Origin: Paenibacillus sp. Root52
GTDB lineage: Bacteria; Bacillota; Bacilli; Paenibacillales; Paenibacillaceae
DNA: 64,000 nucleotides
Direction of reading: 5' to 3'
Assembly (NCBI RefSeq): GCF_001426865.1
Contig: NZ_LMFO01000007.1
Location: 62,001 to 126,000 of the forward strand
Below, in pieces: positions 18,422 through 28,199 of the stretch. The number at the start of each line of letters is the position of its first letter. The stretch's first letter is position 1. The notes beneath the pieces were generated by a model, which saw nothing but the letters and a program-made list of their open reading frames with translations, made no database searches and was not told the origin of the DNA. Both the position numbers and the translations under genes were made by a program.

Positions 18422-20674
18422 CTAAGCCGTTCCTTCGTTCAGATGCTCTATACCAAACGAGGGAACAGCAGCTCCATGACTCATACTCACTGGTTGCATT
18501 TGAGCTGCTGGAGCGCCAGGGGCTTGCTGATGTGCTGAATTTGCTCCAAACACGAATCCAAACAGAATCCCGATCGCAAGTGCAGCAGCACCAATAGCAA
18601 CACACACCAGCGAAAATTGTTTGAATCCTTTTCCTGCTCTCTCATTTGCATATGACAGTTCTTGTCTTTGAGCTTCGATCTGGTCTTCATACATCTTCAA
18701 CCGGTGCTTAACCTCTTTATCCTTCGTTTCTCCGATTTTCGTACTGCTCTCCGTTACGCTTTGGAGGCTGTTACGCAAGTTCTCAATCTCACTTTTTTCG
18801 CGTTGCATGTTCCGTTCATAATCAGATTTCAGTTCACGAAGCTGCTCTTGATGTTTGTCTTCAAGCTGCTCAATTGCAAAACGCGCTTGACTATCCGCTT
18901 CAAGAAGCAACAAATTTTTTGCTTCTAAAACTTTTTCAAATTCGCTACGGATCAGAGCCGCTTCATCATTTTGCTTCAGTCTCTCTGCCTCCGCTTTAGC
19001 CCGTAGCACTTCATCAGAGAAATGTTCTCGATAATACAACTCGATCTTTTGGCGGAACGTATCAAACATCTGCAATTCTTTTTCCATAATCGTTTGATAC
19101 TCATCTTGCAGTTTTTGCATCAGTTCGGTTAATGCCTTATCGTACAGAGTCGCAGCAACTACCCGGCGATCGTGATACAATTCCCCGCGTGCAACATCCC
19201 GAGTTAATTTCACATCACTCTTCAGTGCATCCTTGACGCCTTCAATCTTCCGATTACGCTCATCACGATAGCGGGTATCATAAACGGTCATTGCTTCACG
19301 TTTTGCATTCTCCCCGTAGGTTTCACGTTCCTCATTATAGTTCTGATTGATTAGCTTAATTTCGTTCGCCGACGCCCGATCCATATCGGTCATTGATGCA
19401 TCAAAAGCAACGTCAATTTCAGCAAAACGTGCACCATAAATGGTCGATTGATTCGTATGATCAAGCACTTCGACTAAACTTGAATGGAGTTCACGAAGTT
19501 TTGAAACATACACATTTCGTAACGAGCCGATCTCGATCTCATGAAACTTCTCAATCTCTGCATTCGCATCTTTTCTAAAATTGGAAACGACTCGTTCTAA
19601 TTCACTTTCATCAGTAGGTTTGTCATCGAATCTCACCACGGATAACGAACCAAAATAATCATCGAATTTAGAAAGATCGATATGTAGATTTAGTTCGGAG
19701 TTGTTGAATGAATGTTCCAACGCTTTGGAGACAGCCTCTTTCGATTCCTCTGAAGTCAAACTCGACTGTTGGAGACTTGATTCCAAACTACTATCTCCTA
19801 CATCTAGATCATCTTCCGGATCCTCATCCCTAAAATCTTGATCTTCTTCTTCATCCAGATCGTCACCATCTTTACCAAACTCACCATAAAAATCCGAACC
19901 TGAATAATCCGTTCTTTCGTTATCGCTGGTATCACTGTAGGTGGAATTATTCTCAGAGGAGAATACATCGTATTCACCATCAGAACCCGTTGGTTCAAAA
20001 TACGGGTCGTTGTTATCACTTTCTGTATGTAAATCAGAATCTTGTTCCCTTTCCTCATTACCTTCGCGGTCGTCATCTTCTTCAGCCCAAGTGGGCTCGC
20101 TGTCTCCATTGTCTACTACTACATTACCTTCAAGGTGCAGCTCAATGGATGATGATTTTGCAATTTCCATCAATCGATCCAGATGAACGGTTGAGTCTAA
20201 CAATCTGAGCCTAGACTCGTCTGTTAGATCAAAAGGAACAACGGCCCACTGCAGCGGCATATCTTGAATGAATTCAAATTCATCCAGTGAGATTAGCGTA
20301 TCCATCGAAGGGATAATACCTATGATGCCATCAGCAAGGTCTTCTGCTAAGGTAATTGAATCAATCGATTCAGATTGTAATGCTTGAGCAAACGAACCAA
20401 AATCTTCACTTGTTGGATCAACAGCAGACGCGACAAGCATGTCGTTTGTGATTACTACAATCAGTAGGCCACTCTCTACTTCGCGTACAGCCGAGCCACC
20501 CATTTCTACGAGTTCATTCATAACATCGAGTGACGCAGATGCTACAGATTCAACGAGCTGCATCCGTTCGACCAATGTCTCCGTTTTTTTACTTCCTCCA
20601 AAGAATTTCCCTTTACTTTTACTGTTCTCTTCCATATCATTTGATTTATTTTTTTTACGAGTGAAAAATCCCAT
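18422..20674 (-). CDS. acidic coiled-coil protein with C-terminal membrane anchor, transfer-region protein of unknown function
   Basis: 750 residues; ATG at 20672-20674 after GGAAGAGAGGG. Residues 30-180 look globular (METLVERMQ... to ...LMEIAKSSS). Residues 190-310 are a low-complexity Asp/Glu/Ser stretch. About 330-690 form a long charged coiled coil (for example EQLEDKHQEQLRELKSDYER). Residues ~695-725 form one hydrophobic helix (FSLVCVAIGAAALAIGILFG) and a short tail follows. This predicts a cytoplasmic protein tethered by its C terminus, perhaps a scaffold at the transfer apparatus. No family is recognised. It has its own promoter region and a strong hairpin behind it. Confidence 0.75.
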   Translation of the reverse strand: MGFFTRKKNKSNDMEENSKSKGKFFGGSKKTETLVERMQLVESVASASLDVMNELVEMGGSAVREVESGLLIVVITNDMLVASAVDPTSEDFGSFAQALQSESIDSITLAEDLADGIIGIIPSMDTLISLDEFEFIQDMPLQWAVVPFDLTDESRLRLLDSTVHLDRLMEIAKSSSIELHLEGNVVVDNGDSEPTWAEEDDDREGNEEREQDSDLHTESDNNDPYFEPTGSDGEYDVFSSENNSTYSDTSDNERTDYSGSDFYGEFGKDGDDLDEEEDQDFRDEDPEDDLDVGDSSLESSLQQSSLTSEESKEAVSKALEHSFNNSELNLHIDLSKFDDYFGSLSVVRFDDKPTDESELERVVSNFRKDANAEIEKFHEIEIGSLRNVYVSKLRELHSSLVEVLDHTNQSTIYGARFAEIDVAFDASMTDMDRASANEIKLINQNYNEERETYGENAKREAMTVYDTRYRDERNRKIEGVKDALKSDVKLTRDVARGELYHDRRVVAATLYDKALTELMQKLQDEYQTIMEKELQMFDTFRQKIELYYREHFSDEVLRAKAEAERLKQNDEAALIRSEFEKVLEAKNLLLLEADSQARFAIEQLEDKHQEQLRELKSDYERNMQREKSEIENLRNSLQSVTESSTKIGETKDKEVKHRLKMYEDQIEAQRQELSYANERAGKGFKQFSLVCVAIGAAALAIGILFGFVFGANSAHQQAPGAPAAQMQPVSMSHGAAVPSFGIEHLNEGTA

Positions 20675-21095
20675 TTAACGAGCCCTCTCTTCCTTTGACC
20701 AACGGATACCGCTTGACTACGCGCAACAACGTCAATACATCCATTCGTTGTTCAATACCTCCATATTAGATATGCAACATTCTATAGCTGTAACAACTAC
20801 ACTTCTTTAACGGTATTTACATCCATATCTATATCCTTGTAATTCCAATCTTCGTAACTCATGTGACCTGATAGCATGCTATCAAATTCAAAACTCCCTA
20901 CCAATTCCCCCTCAATAGATAAAAATACGCCGTAATGCCTAGAGTAATTCTATCACAAGAAATTTTTCGATACAATATGAATCTAACTGAACAGACAACG
21001 TTTTTGTATCATTTTTATTTTAATAATAGAAAAATATCATAAAATTTATTGGGTCATTTTACCCATATAGCTAATATGTTTAAGAATATTTTAAT
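20675..21095. other. 421-bp intergenic region with promoter
   Basis: AT-rich, with no coding region that I would defend. It holds the promoter and operator-like site described at 20947-21005. A weak hairpin (TGGGT...ACCCA near 21049-21064) lies just after the stop of the AAA+ gene and may end that transcript. Confidence 0.5.
20947..21005 (-). promoter_or_regulatory. promoter and operator-like site of the coiled-coil gene
   Basis: On the minus strand TTGTAT (20969-20974) and extended -10 TGATAGAAT (TAGAAT at 20947-20952) are 16 bases apart. The motif copy AATCTAACT-N8-AACGTTTTT lies at 20980-21005, directly upstream of the -35. The leader would be about 265 bases long. Confidence 0.5.
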
Positions 21096-22976
21096 TTACT
21101 TACGTCTTAGCTGTTTAGGATCAATCGAACCAATCTCAATGTATGCAGATGATTTCAACTTCTCTTTGTTGCCATATGCCATTTCGCCTTTTACAATGAT
21201 CCCCATGTGTTTAACGTCTCGATGTTTATTGATATATCGCGATAGCGGAGCAACGACATGTGTCTCCAGTAAGACGACTAGTCCACGAGCTCCCCCTGAG
21301 TTGGTATCTACATCAAAGAGGTCATGCACAATATAATCAACGACCTTAGATTCAATATGAAGATCTACACCATGCGTTTGATACACCAATGTTTGAAGAT
21401 CCTCTAGCTTTTTGACCAGAATTTTTATATAGGTACTGACTGCTAATGGTTGAAACGGAATGATTGAATTCATCCGGTTGATAATCTCTGACGCAAAAGA
21501 TGGACTTTGAATTAATGAACGTCGAATAACTTTCTGATATTTCTGTAATCCATCTGAGCCATCATCACTTTGAGCGTAGTGAGCAATATCTTCATAGACC
21601 TCATTACCAACGTTTGTGGTTAAAATGATATATGTATTGAGAAAACTCACCTCTCTACCTTGTGCATTCGAAAGACGGCCGTCATCTAGAACTTGAAGTA
21701 GTAATCGTGTAATGGCCGGATTAGCTTTCTCGATTTCATCTAAAAGAATGATCGCATGCGACCGGTTCCACACCCGATAGGTCAATTCTTCGCGAAAATA
21801 TGTGAGCGAGGACTCAAGTGCATACTCTGACATATCAAAACGGATCATCGCACGTTCATCATTGAAGAGGAGCATACTGAGTGCCTTTGCCGTTTCCGTT
21901 TTACCAACACCTGTTGGCCCCGTAAACAAAAAGCTGGATATCGGCCTCGACTTGTCGTGTAAGTCAGCTACTGCAATTTGCAATCGATTCTCTAAGGTCT
22001 TCATTGCAAATGCTTGTGCAAAAACCCGCTCATTCAATTGTTTTTCAATGGATTGACCGTCAATCTTAAACGAAACCTGTATACCGGTACTGTCATATAT
22101 GACATCTGCCAGTAGATTCCGATCCATCTTGTATTCTTCGGGGTAGGTTCTCATCCAGCCGATCATACTATCCAGCATTAAAATACTTTTACGCGGCTGA
22201 GAATCTGCAGGAACATACCGATTACTTAACTCATAGATCCATTCATATAATTGTTCATCATAAATCTGTTCCGACACTTCATGCGCTCTTGCAATTGACT
22301 TTAAAATCTCAATCGTTGTTTCTTTTTCAGGTTCTCGGATATTGATCCGTTGCAAACGCTGCATCAGGGCTTGGTCTTTTTCGATAAACTCGTGAAATTC
22401 AGCAAACGTTGTAGCCGCAATGATTTTGATACCACGACGCCCACTCTCCGCAAGCGCAGGCTTTATCGCCTGAGCAGATGCAGGGGATATCTGAACGAGA
22501 AGATGAAATTCATCCATAAAAAGGACAAGTTCTGACGTCTCGACCTTGACACCCGGGTTCATTGATTCAGCAATCGCTTTCTCCTCGTTTAAGTTGAGCT
22601 TGAATTTTTGAGCATCATCAAATAACCCTTTGATTCTAGAAGCCATTTGCGTAGCTCCGTCTTCCCCCTGTTCACTAGCCGCCATCTTGGCAAGATCCAC
22701 TTCTACATACATACGACGGGTATCTCTTTTCAGCGTCCCTTGCACCAACATTGTTTTACCAGATCCCGCATCCCCCAGTAGAAAAGCGTTCGATAGTTCA
22801 GCTCGATTTAGTGAGGCAAGTAATCTTCGCATTTCATGTTCTCTACCCATAACGGGGCGGCTTGGTGGTTGCATAACTGTCGCGTACTTCGCAAGGTAGG
22901 GATATTTTTTTTCGTCAAACGTTTTTTCCTTTCTATTACTCAGATCTAATTCTGGTGATTCCAGTATCATAGCCAT
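21096..22976 (-). CDS. Clp-type double AAA+ ATPase of the transfer region
   Basis: 626 residues from ATG 22974-22976, chosen because AAAGGAGAT lies seven bases upstream; an open frame continues 33 codons further without a ribosome site. The first AAA+ module has Walker A GDAGSGKT (68-75), Walker B LVLFMDEFHLL and an IIAATT sensor. The second has Walker A FTGPTGVGKTETAK, the ClpA/B-type FDMSEY motif, Walker B IILLDEIEKA, then LLQVLDDGRLS and the ILTTNVG sensor. The order and motifs are those of ClpA/ClpB unfoldases. The ClpN domain is missing and no ClpP-binding loop is evident. Its role may be remodelling the relaxosome, secretion apparatus or polymerase; that is inference from location only. 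Confidence 0.88.
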   Translation of the reverse strand: MAMILESPELDLSNRKEKTFDEKKYPYLAKYATVMQPPSRPVMGREHEMRRLLASLNRAELSNAFLLGDAGSGKTMLVQGTLKRDTRRMYVEVDLAKMAASEQGEDGATQMASRIKGLFDDAQKFKLNLNEEKAIAESMNPGVKVETSELVLFMDEFHLLVQISPASAQAIKPALAESGRRGIKIIAATTFAEFHEFIEKDQALMQRLQRINIREPEKETTIEILKSIARAHEVSEQIYDEQLYEWIYELSNRYVPADSQPRKSILMLDSMIGWMRTYPEEYKMDRNLLADVIYDSTGIQVSFKIDGQSIEKQLNERVFAQAFAMKTLENRLQIAVADLHDKSRPISSFLFTGPTGVGKTETAKALSMLLFNDERAMIRFDMSEYALESSLTYFREELTYRVWNRSHAIILLDEIEKANPAITRLLLQVLDDGRLSNAQGREVSFLNTYIILTTNVGNEVYEDIAHYAQSDDGSDGLQKYQKVIRRSLIQSPSFASEIINRMNSIIPFQPLAVSTYIKILVKKLEDLQTLVYQTHGVDLHIESKVVDYIVHDLFDVDTNSGGARGLVVLLETHVVAPLSRYINKHRDVKHMGIIVKGEMAYGNKEKLKSSAYIEIGSIDPKQLRRK

Positions 22977-23155
22977 CGTTGTATCTCCTTTATCTTGATG
23001 TATCTTCTTCGGATTAATAGGTGCAAGATATGTAATCATCAACTCTCTCAAAAGAATAGCCACATAGCCAGACACTACAAAGTCTTAGCAATGTGGCCAT
23101 ATGAGTTTACATCGGGTGGAATTATCCGATCCCAACGCTTACCTGTCAGTCTCAT

Positions 23156-23779
23156 CTAACCCTCAACCATAGTCGTACTTCTTCTGGTCAAAAATCGTGC
23201 CGGGTCAATATCCATTCCCTGTATCCCTGTCACTTCCGTTCTAATGTCCTCGGTAGCCTGTCCTGCAGTAGTGATTCCCTCCCCCTGAAGGATTATCGTC
23301 CCCCCTTCTCCAAGTACCTCTATCGGTTTATCATTACCGGGTAAGTGTTGCGAAATATCACGCGGGGTGTTTTCTTTATATTCCTTAAGCATGGCATCCG
23401 CACGTTGCTGTGAGGGGGATAACGTACTCGAGGAATCAGTAGACGACACAACGTTTTCGTCTTTCCTATCCATCTCATTAGATGTCTTCTTCTCGTTTTC
23501 AGAAACATCTTCACTTTCTAAAGGACCAGGTTCTTTGGATTCCGTTTTCTGATCTACATAGATCGTAAATAAATTCGAATCAGGATGATCTGAAAGTGTT
23601 CCAAACAACGCATTTAACGTACTGGACAATTCATTTACCTCAGCGATCCGGATATTTCGTTCGTTAAGCGCGGCTGATTCATGCGCTTGCTCCATTCCCT
23701 CGTCCAATCTAGCAAACTCTCTCGTAAAATATTGAGAAAGTCGTTGAACCGCCGTAAGCATTGCAAAATCTTTTGTCAT
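23156..23779 (-). CDS. hypothetical protein, transfer region
   Basis: 207 residues; ATG 23777-23779 after AGAGGGTGAG. Residues 1-75 are predicted helical (AVQRLSQYFTREFARLDEGM). A Ser/Glu/Lys-rich disordered stretch follows (80-130), then a more ordered C-terminal part (EVLGEGGTIILQGEGITTAG). There are no membrane helices, cysteines or known motifs. It precedes the Clp-type ATPase by 180 bases on the same strand and is probably cotranscribed, so it could be an adaptor for it. This is only a positional guess. Confidence 0.65.
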   Translation of the reverse strand: MTKDFAMLTAVQRLSQYFTREFARLDEGMEQAHESAALNERNIRIAEVNELSSTLNALFGTLSDHPDSNLFTIYVDQKTESKEPGPLESEDVSENEKKTSNEMDRKDENVVSSTDSSSTLSPSQQRADAMLKEYKENTPRDISQHLPGNDKPIEVLGEGGTIILQGEGITTAGQATEDIRTEVTGIQGMDIDPARFLTRRSTTMVEG

Positions 23780-23822
23780 TATGGCTCACCCTCTCTACCA
23801 TTCAACTTAAATATGTTGTAGA

Positions 23823-23857
23823 AGTATATACAAAAACACTCACTACACAATACTTTC
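23823..23857 (-). promoter_or_regulatory. promoter overlapping operator-like site (AAA+ operon)
   Basis: On the minus strand TTGTGT (23845-23850) and TATACT (23823-23828) are 16 bases apart. The motif copy AAAAACACT (23832-23840) with a weak second arm (AATACTTTC) covers the spacer. It precedes the gene starting at 23779. Confidence 0.55.
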
Positions 23858-23928
23858 CAAAAATTATTATATCATAAACAAGAAATATTTATATCTTGTT
23901 TTTACCTATTTTTCAATCTATTTATCCT

Positions 23929-26139
23929 CTACTCCAATTCTTCTTCCAGTTGCTCTATCAACTCCCCATGTTCCAGGCTACGACGTACCTGGATTGAGAC
24001 ATCTACGGAGTGCTCCAACGAAATCGTATATAACTGCCTTTCATCGTCTGCATTGAGATCTGCGGGATGCACAGTCTGAATCAACCCTTCATTTATCGCC
24101 TTTTGTACAACTCGCTTCATATCGTCGATATCTCGCCTAGCAGCACTCAATTCAGATAGTTCTTGCCCTGTTCCTTTTACATATACTTCGGCCGCCTCTG
24201 CACGTTGTTTACGTGCCTCATATACACTCGCAAAGGACAAAGTGTTTTTCGTGTCTATCCGAGAATCGGCTTTATTATAATAATCGAGTCCCAGGTGATG
24301 CACATCCCAGGCTTTCACGGAATCAAAATGATTAGTACTTAAATTTTCAAGCTTTGTTTTAGGGCGAACGGGAAGAACAAACCGCGTTTTTACCGTACCT
24401 GCTTCGCGATTGTAATCGGTTATCGCCTGCCATTCTTTCAAAGATCCAATGCCTTGCTCAAAGCAATCCATCGTATAGGCTCTTAAATCACGCAAGTACT
24501 CATTTCTGAGCTGCTGGTTCACATGAGACGTCTCATTTTCCATATTTACGATCTGGTAATACCGCGATACTAATGCATCATACTTGGGGGTCATACGCTC
24601 GACTTTGTCGACATCTTTGTTGTGATGAAAGGACATGAATGTACGATATTTATCCGTAAGCCCCATATTGTATTGAAGCTCTTCCTCATAAAAAAGCCGC
24701 ATAGCCTGAGCACTCTTATCGGTCTTACCTTCTTCTTCAGCGTTATCATACTCTGTTGCAAGCGCATAGTACGCACTTGTACTGTCTGTATGTGTTTCTT
24801 GACGTTGATGATAGCCACGTACCCGCAACGTGAAAGCTGCTGGATCAAAGGACTCTGATGACTTGGATGGTTTTATCGTTTTAGCCAATATCTCATCAGA
24901 ACTAGACTGCACATCCGTCATCGGTGTTCGGGTTTTCAGTTCTGCAGCATCAATCTCCTTCAGCGTTTTATATAGTCCATTTACGGAACGTTCAATGATC
25001 CGCTCTCTTCCGACTTTGATCAGTTTCTGTTTCGCACGAGCATCCAGCTTATTTTTTTTACTGGATTCCTCTGCATAGTCATATACCGATTGCATGGCGC
25101 TTGTATAACCACTTTTATCCGGATCTTCGGCAAATGCCTTTTCCACGATTTGAGCAGCGAGCGCATTCGAGTGCTTCATTGATTTTCGATTGGTACCATA
25201 CCTCCATTCCTTCTTATTCTTTGGTAAACCCGCCAGCAGGAGCTGGATAGCCGTATTCTCCTGCATCGTGGCATACGCATAATCCTTCACATACGCGACT
25301 ACATTGCGCCGTTCCAATGAAGCTTGTGCATTGAATGACTTCAACTGCCGCATATCTTCTAGACCATAATGAATCCCTTTACGCAGCATCATTTTTTCAC
25401 GTTCGTTAATTTTCCCGCGATCTGCTCCATCGCTTTTCATTCTACTTCTCGAGAATTGAGTATCTACCAGAGCGATATGCACATGAACATGACTCGTATC
25501 CAGTTGAATGGTTCCTACCCACTCCGGTTGAATAAATCGACCTACCTTTGTCATTCGTTCTACGCCTTTCATTACGGCGTGTCTTAACTTGAGTTGATCT
25601 ACCTGTCCTTTATATGAGCCCCGCCCTCTATGCTTAAAATCAGGATCTACAACCCCTGTTTCTCTTAAATAATCCTCTGTAAAGCTTAAAACAATTTTTT
25701 GTACCGAATGTCCTGCATCAAAAGCATCTTGAATGTGAGCTGATGAGTCTTTTAATTCATCATGCGTCAAGCTCATCCCGCTACTTCCAAAAGCTCTACC
25801 TGATAACTTATCAATCTGTCGAAATTTATGTTTTATAACAAGTGGCGAACCATGAAGCTCAGGATCTTGAAAATCTTCATTTTGTTTAGTAATTAGTGCT
25901 TCTGTTGCTTGGTCACGAGCCATATACCTGGTAAACGCAGTACTGTTGTACGGTTCATACTGTTCTGGTAGATTCTTGGCCGACATTCTCACCGGCCCTA
26001 CCACTTCCGTTGCATCTTCACGAGCCATATACCGCATCACATATTGTCCCGGGGATGATCCTCTAGAACCTTTGCCAGGTTCACTACGAGCATTGTTTGT
26101 GTACTCACTCTTGATGACGATGTCTTGCTTTAACCCCAC
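23929..26139 (-). CDS. HUH relaxase, probably MOBL family
   Basis: 736 residues from GTG 26137-26139, six bases after an AAAGGAGAT site. The metal-binding histidine triad HVHVH is at H217, H219 and H221 within DTSHVHVHIALVDT, the HUH signature of conjugative relaxases. Near the N terminus QYVMRYMARE provides tyrosines in the expected nucleophile region. The N-terminal half is the nuclease. The C-terminal half (350-736) is largely helical and may contact the coupling protein. Relaxases nick oriT, stay bound to the 5' end and pilot the strand. The layout resembles MOBL relaxases of Firmicutes (as on pLS20), but the family call is from memory, not alignment. A bidirectional terminator separates it from the gene upstream. 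Confidence 0.85.
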   Translation of the reverse strand: MGLKQDIVIKSEYTNNARSEPGKGSRGSSPGQYVMRYMAREDATEVVGPVRMSAKNLPEQYEPYNSTAFTRYMARDQATEALITKQNEDFQDPELHGSPLVIKHKFRQIDKLSGRAFGSSGMSLTHDELKDSSAHIQDAFDAGHSVQKIVLSFTEDYLRETGVVDPDFKHRGRGSYKGQVDQLKLRHAVMKGVERMTKVGRFIQPEWVGTIQLDTSHVHVHIALVDTQFSRSRMKSDGADRGKINEREKMMLRKGIHYGLEDMRQLKSFNAQASLERRNVVAYVKDYAYATMQENTAIQLLLAGLPKNKKEWRYGTNRKSMKHSNALAAQIVEKAFAEDPDKSGYTSAMQSVYDYAEESSKKNKLDARAKQKLIKVGRERIIERSVNGLYKTLKEIDAAELKTRTPMTDVQSSSDEILAKTIKPSKSSESFDPAAFTLRVRGYHQRQETHTDSTSAYYALATEYDNAEEEGKTDKSAQAMRLFYEEELQYNMGLTDKYRTFMSFHHNKDVDKVERMTPKYDALVSRYYQIVNMENETSHVNQQLRNEYLRDLRAYTMDCFEQGIGSLKEWQAITDYNREAGTVKTRFVLPVRPKTKLENLSTNHFDSVKAWDVHHLGLDYYNKADSRIDTKNTLSFASVYEARKQRAEAAEVYVKGTGQELSELSAARRDIDDMKRVVQKAINEGLIQTVHPADLNADDERQLYTISLEHSVDVSIQVRRSLEHGELIEQLEEELE

Positions 26140-26159
26140 AACCCCATCTCCTTTCTCAC

Positions 26160-26197
26160 AAAAAAACGATAAGGTTAATCCCTATCGCCTTTTTTTA
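26160..26197. terminator. bidirectional hairpin terminator
   Basis: CGATAAGG (26167-26174) pairs with CCCTATCG (26180-26187), with one bulge. Seven T's follow on both strands. It lies between the stop at 26213 and the relaxase start at 26139, so relaxase expression may depend on read-through. Confidence 0.75.
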
Positions 26198-26212
26198 TAA
26201 ATAATCTACAAG

Positions 26213-27256
26213 TTATAAACTAGGTTCATCATCGGTATGGGAACGATCCTCACTTGAATCAGAAGTTCTACGATTTGACCCAATACCACTTTCGAATAAC
26301 TTAGCATCTAAAGGAACGTCCGTTTCACTCGTTTGTACGAGTTGTATATTGTTCTGAACGCTCTCCGATAATTCCTCTTGTTGTTTTTCTAAATTCGCAA
26401 AACGGTTACGCTCTTTCAAATCACGAATGCGATCATCCTCGCTCAGACTGCCCAAACGTAAGGTACTTCGTACTTGATCCGTGATATCAATGTTTTGGTT
26501 TAATAAAGCAGATGCTGCTTTGAGCGACTGATCTACTTCTTCAATGACCCGATTCTCATGGTGTGTTGAAACAACATCGGTAATCGGCGTTTCTATCATA
26601 ACTTCTTTCACTTGCTGCTGAGATACCACTAACGATTCAGCTTTGACACCTTGTGCTTCAAGTTCTATAGCATTCTTCGCTGCCAAACGTACAAGGTCAG
26701 CTAAATTGGTACGCTCTGATGGATCCTCCTTCTCATGTACAATGTTGATGGGATCTACCAATACGACAGGTACCGCTCTGTTCTCTCCTGCAGCATCCGC
26801 TACATCTAAATAGGAGAGCTGCATATCTCCTTCAGCATCGAACGTTTCCCCTGCCATTAGCTTTTCCATCAACTGTTCAAACCGTTCCTCCCGGTACAAA
26901 CCAGCATCAATCAGTACTTTCATCGTTTCATCTTCAATGGGTTGTACATATGTAAGTGGCAATTCTTGCTTATCATGTTTGAAATTCAGCGCTGATATTT
27001 GATTATCAAAATCTCCCCATGCCATCTCCACATCTGCTTCAACATGAATCAATGGACGTTTAAAACCCGCTAGATTGCTTTCAAACAAAAACTTCACTCG
27101 ATTCACTCGACTGTGCATTACGGCTGCCACAGGATACTTACTAACGGTCTTCGCATTTCCTTCGCCATCGAGGATGCTTTTATTGTATTTAACATCAAAG
27201 AGCCGGCTGATTTCTATACCTTCCAGGCTCGCTCGATTATACGTTAACACTTCCAT
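26213..27256 (-). CDS. hypothetical protein upstream of the relaxase
   Basis: 347 residues; ATG 27254-27256 after GAAGGGAAG. It begins MEVLTYNRASLEGIEISRLF. Residues 1-190 look like an alpha/beta globular domain, ending in AVPVVLVDPINIVHEKEDPS. About 190-347 is charged and helical. No membrane segment or nucleotide-binding motif is visible and I do not recognise the family. Being first in the unit that includes the relaxase, it might be a relaxosome or regulatory component (inference). Confidence 0.7.
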   Translation of the reverse strand: MEVLTYNRASLEGIEISRLFDVKYNKSILDGEGNAKTVSKYPVAAVMHSRVNRVKFLFESNLAGFKRPLIHVEADVEMAWGDFDNQISALNFKHDKQELPLTYVQPIEDETMKVLIDAGLYREERFEQLMEKLMAGETFDAEGDMQLSYLDVADAAGENRAVPVVLVDPINIVHEKEDPSERTNLADLVRLAAKNAIELEAQGVKAESLVVSQQQVKEVMIETPITDVVSTHHENRVIEEVDQSLKAASALLNQNIDITDQVRSTLRLGSLSEDDRIRDLKERNRFANLEKQQEELSESVQNNIQLVQTSETDVPLDAKLFESGIGSNRRTSDSSEDRSHTDDEPSL

Positions 27257-27321
27257 TTTATCGTTCTTCCCTTCTTTTTCGGTAACTCACCGAAGGACTT
27301 GTACCCCGTTAATCTAGGCAC

Positions 27322-27391
27322 ATTATAGCACGCATTTTGAGACATTAACAACTTAAATCAAACAATAAATATCTATACAGTCAATGTTTTT
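27322..27391 (-). promoter_or_regulatory. promoter and operator-like site (gene 26213-27256)
   Basis: On the minus strand TTGTTA (27346-27351) and extended -10 TGCTATAAT (TATAAT at 27322-27327) are 18 bases apart. The motif copy TAAATATCT-N8-AATGTTTTT (27366-27391) lies just upstream of the -35. Confidence 0.65.
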
Positions 27392-27431
27392 GTGATATTT
27401 TTAAAATCAATTAGGATCTATTTACATAAAG

Positions 27432-27463
27432 AAAGACACCGATCAGAAAGCATCAATGTCTTT
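27432..27463 (-). terminator. terminator after gene 27497-27967
   Basis: AAAGACA (27432-27438) pairs with TGTCTTT (27457-27463), with additional GAT/ATC pairs inside. On the minus strand it continues into TTTCTTT. Confidence 0.65.
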
Positions 27464-27496
27464 TTTCATATTCCCTTACTATATCCTTCATTCGAA

Positions 27497-27967
27497 TTAC
27501 AAGGATAATTCTGTCTCACTCTGTTTTTCCGATTCTTGTTCAACTCTCACTTCTTTCTTTAAAGCTCGTGCAGCAAGCGTATTACTTTTATGCTGTTCAC
27601 TATTAAACGGAACTTCTGGTGTTTTTAACGTATTGGTGTTTACGAGAAGACCTTTGCCATTTCTATTCATAAATAAATCCGCTTCAATGACCAAGTTATC
27701 CCCATCTTTATTCGCTGCTGCTTCAATAGCTTCCCACTGCTTGGCCGAATACTCCGCTGTAAATGTCGGTTTCTCCTTGCCTTCATTATCTATGTATTTA
27801 TCATATACCAGCATCGGATCTGTGAAGATATCGTCTCCTTCTCGCGTATCATTTGAAATGCTAAAAGCCACATTTTTTCCAGTCATTCCTTTACCCGTTT
27901 GTTCAAATACGTTCGCCACGTGAACTCGCTGTCCCTTAAAACTTTGACCTTTTCTGAATCTCGCCAT
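27497..27967 (-). CDS. hypothetical small soluble protein, possibly OB-fold-like
   Basis: 156 residues. I chose ATG 27965-27967 (MARFRKGQSFKG) because AGAGGAG lies upstream; an ATG nine codons earlier lacks a site. The body alternates strands and turns (VHVANVFEQTGKGMTGKNVAFSI cut into short strands, then EADLFMNRNGKGLLVNTNTL) and ends in a very acidic C terminus (EQESEKQSETELSL). A beta-rich core with an acidic tail recalls single-stranded-DNA-binding proteins, but no diagnostic motif is seen, so this is only a suggestion. It has its own promoter and terminator. Confidence 0.7.
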   Translation of the reverse strand: MARFRKGQSFKGQRVHVANVFEQTGKGMTGKNVAFSISNDTREGDDIFTDPMLVYDKYIDNEGKEKPTFTAEYSAKQWEAIEAAANKDGDNLVIEADLFMNRNGKGLLVNTNTLKTPEVPFNSEQHKSNTLAARALKKEVRVEQESEKQSETELSL

Positions 27968-28017
27968 ACGTAAATTCGCTCCTCTATACTTCATTTTATA
28001 ATCTACTTATGAATTAA

Positions 28018-28053
28018 ATTATACATCAATATCACTGACGGGCAAGCGTTTTG
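28018..28053 (-). promoter_or_regulatory. promoter overlapping operator-like site (gene 27497-27967)
   Basis: On the minus strand TTGCCC (28040-28045) and TATAAT (28018-28023) are 16 bases apart. The motif copy AATATCACT-N8-AGCGTTTTG spans 28028-28053. Confidence 0.6.
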
Positions 28054-28199
28054 AAAGAACAATTAATCACATTTGTTAAACAAAACCTTGCTTTGCCCAG
28101 TCACTTTTTCTGATGTTTGTACTTGTCTATACGAGCTCTTCATTACTAAAGGACAACTGTACATTTGGTTTGATGCAGAAAGTCATTAATCTTATTGAT

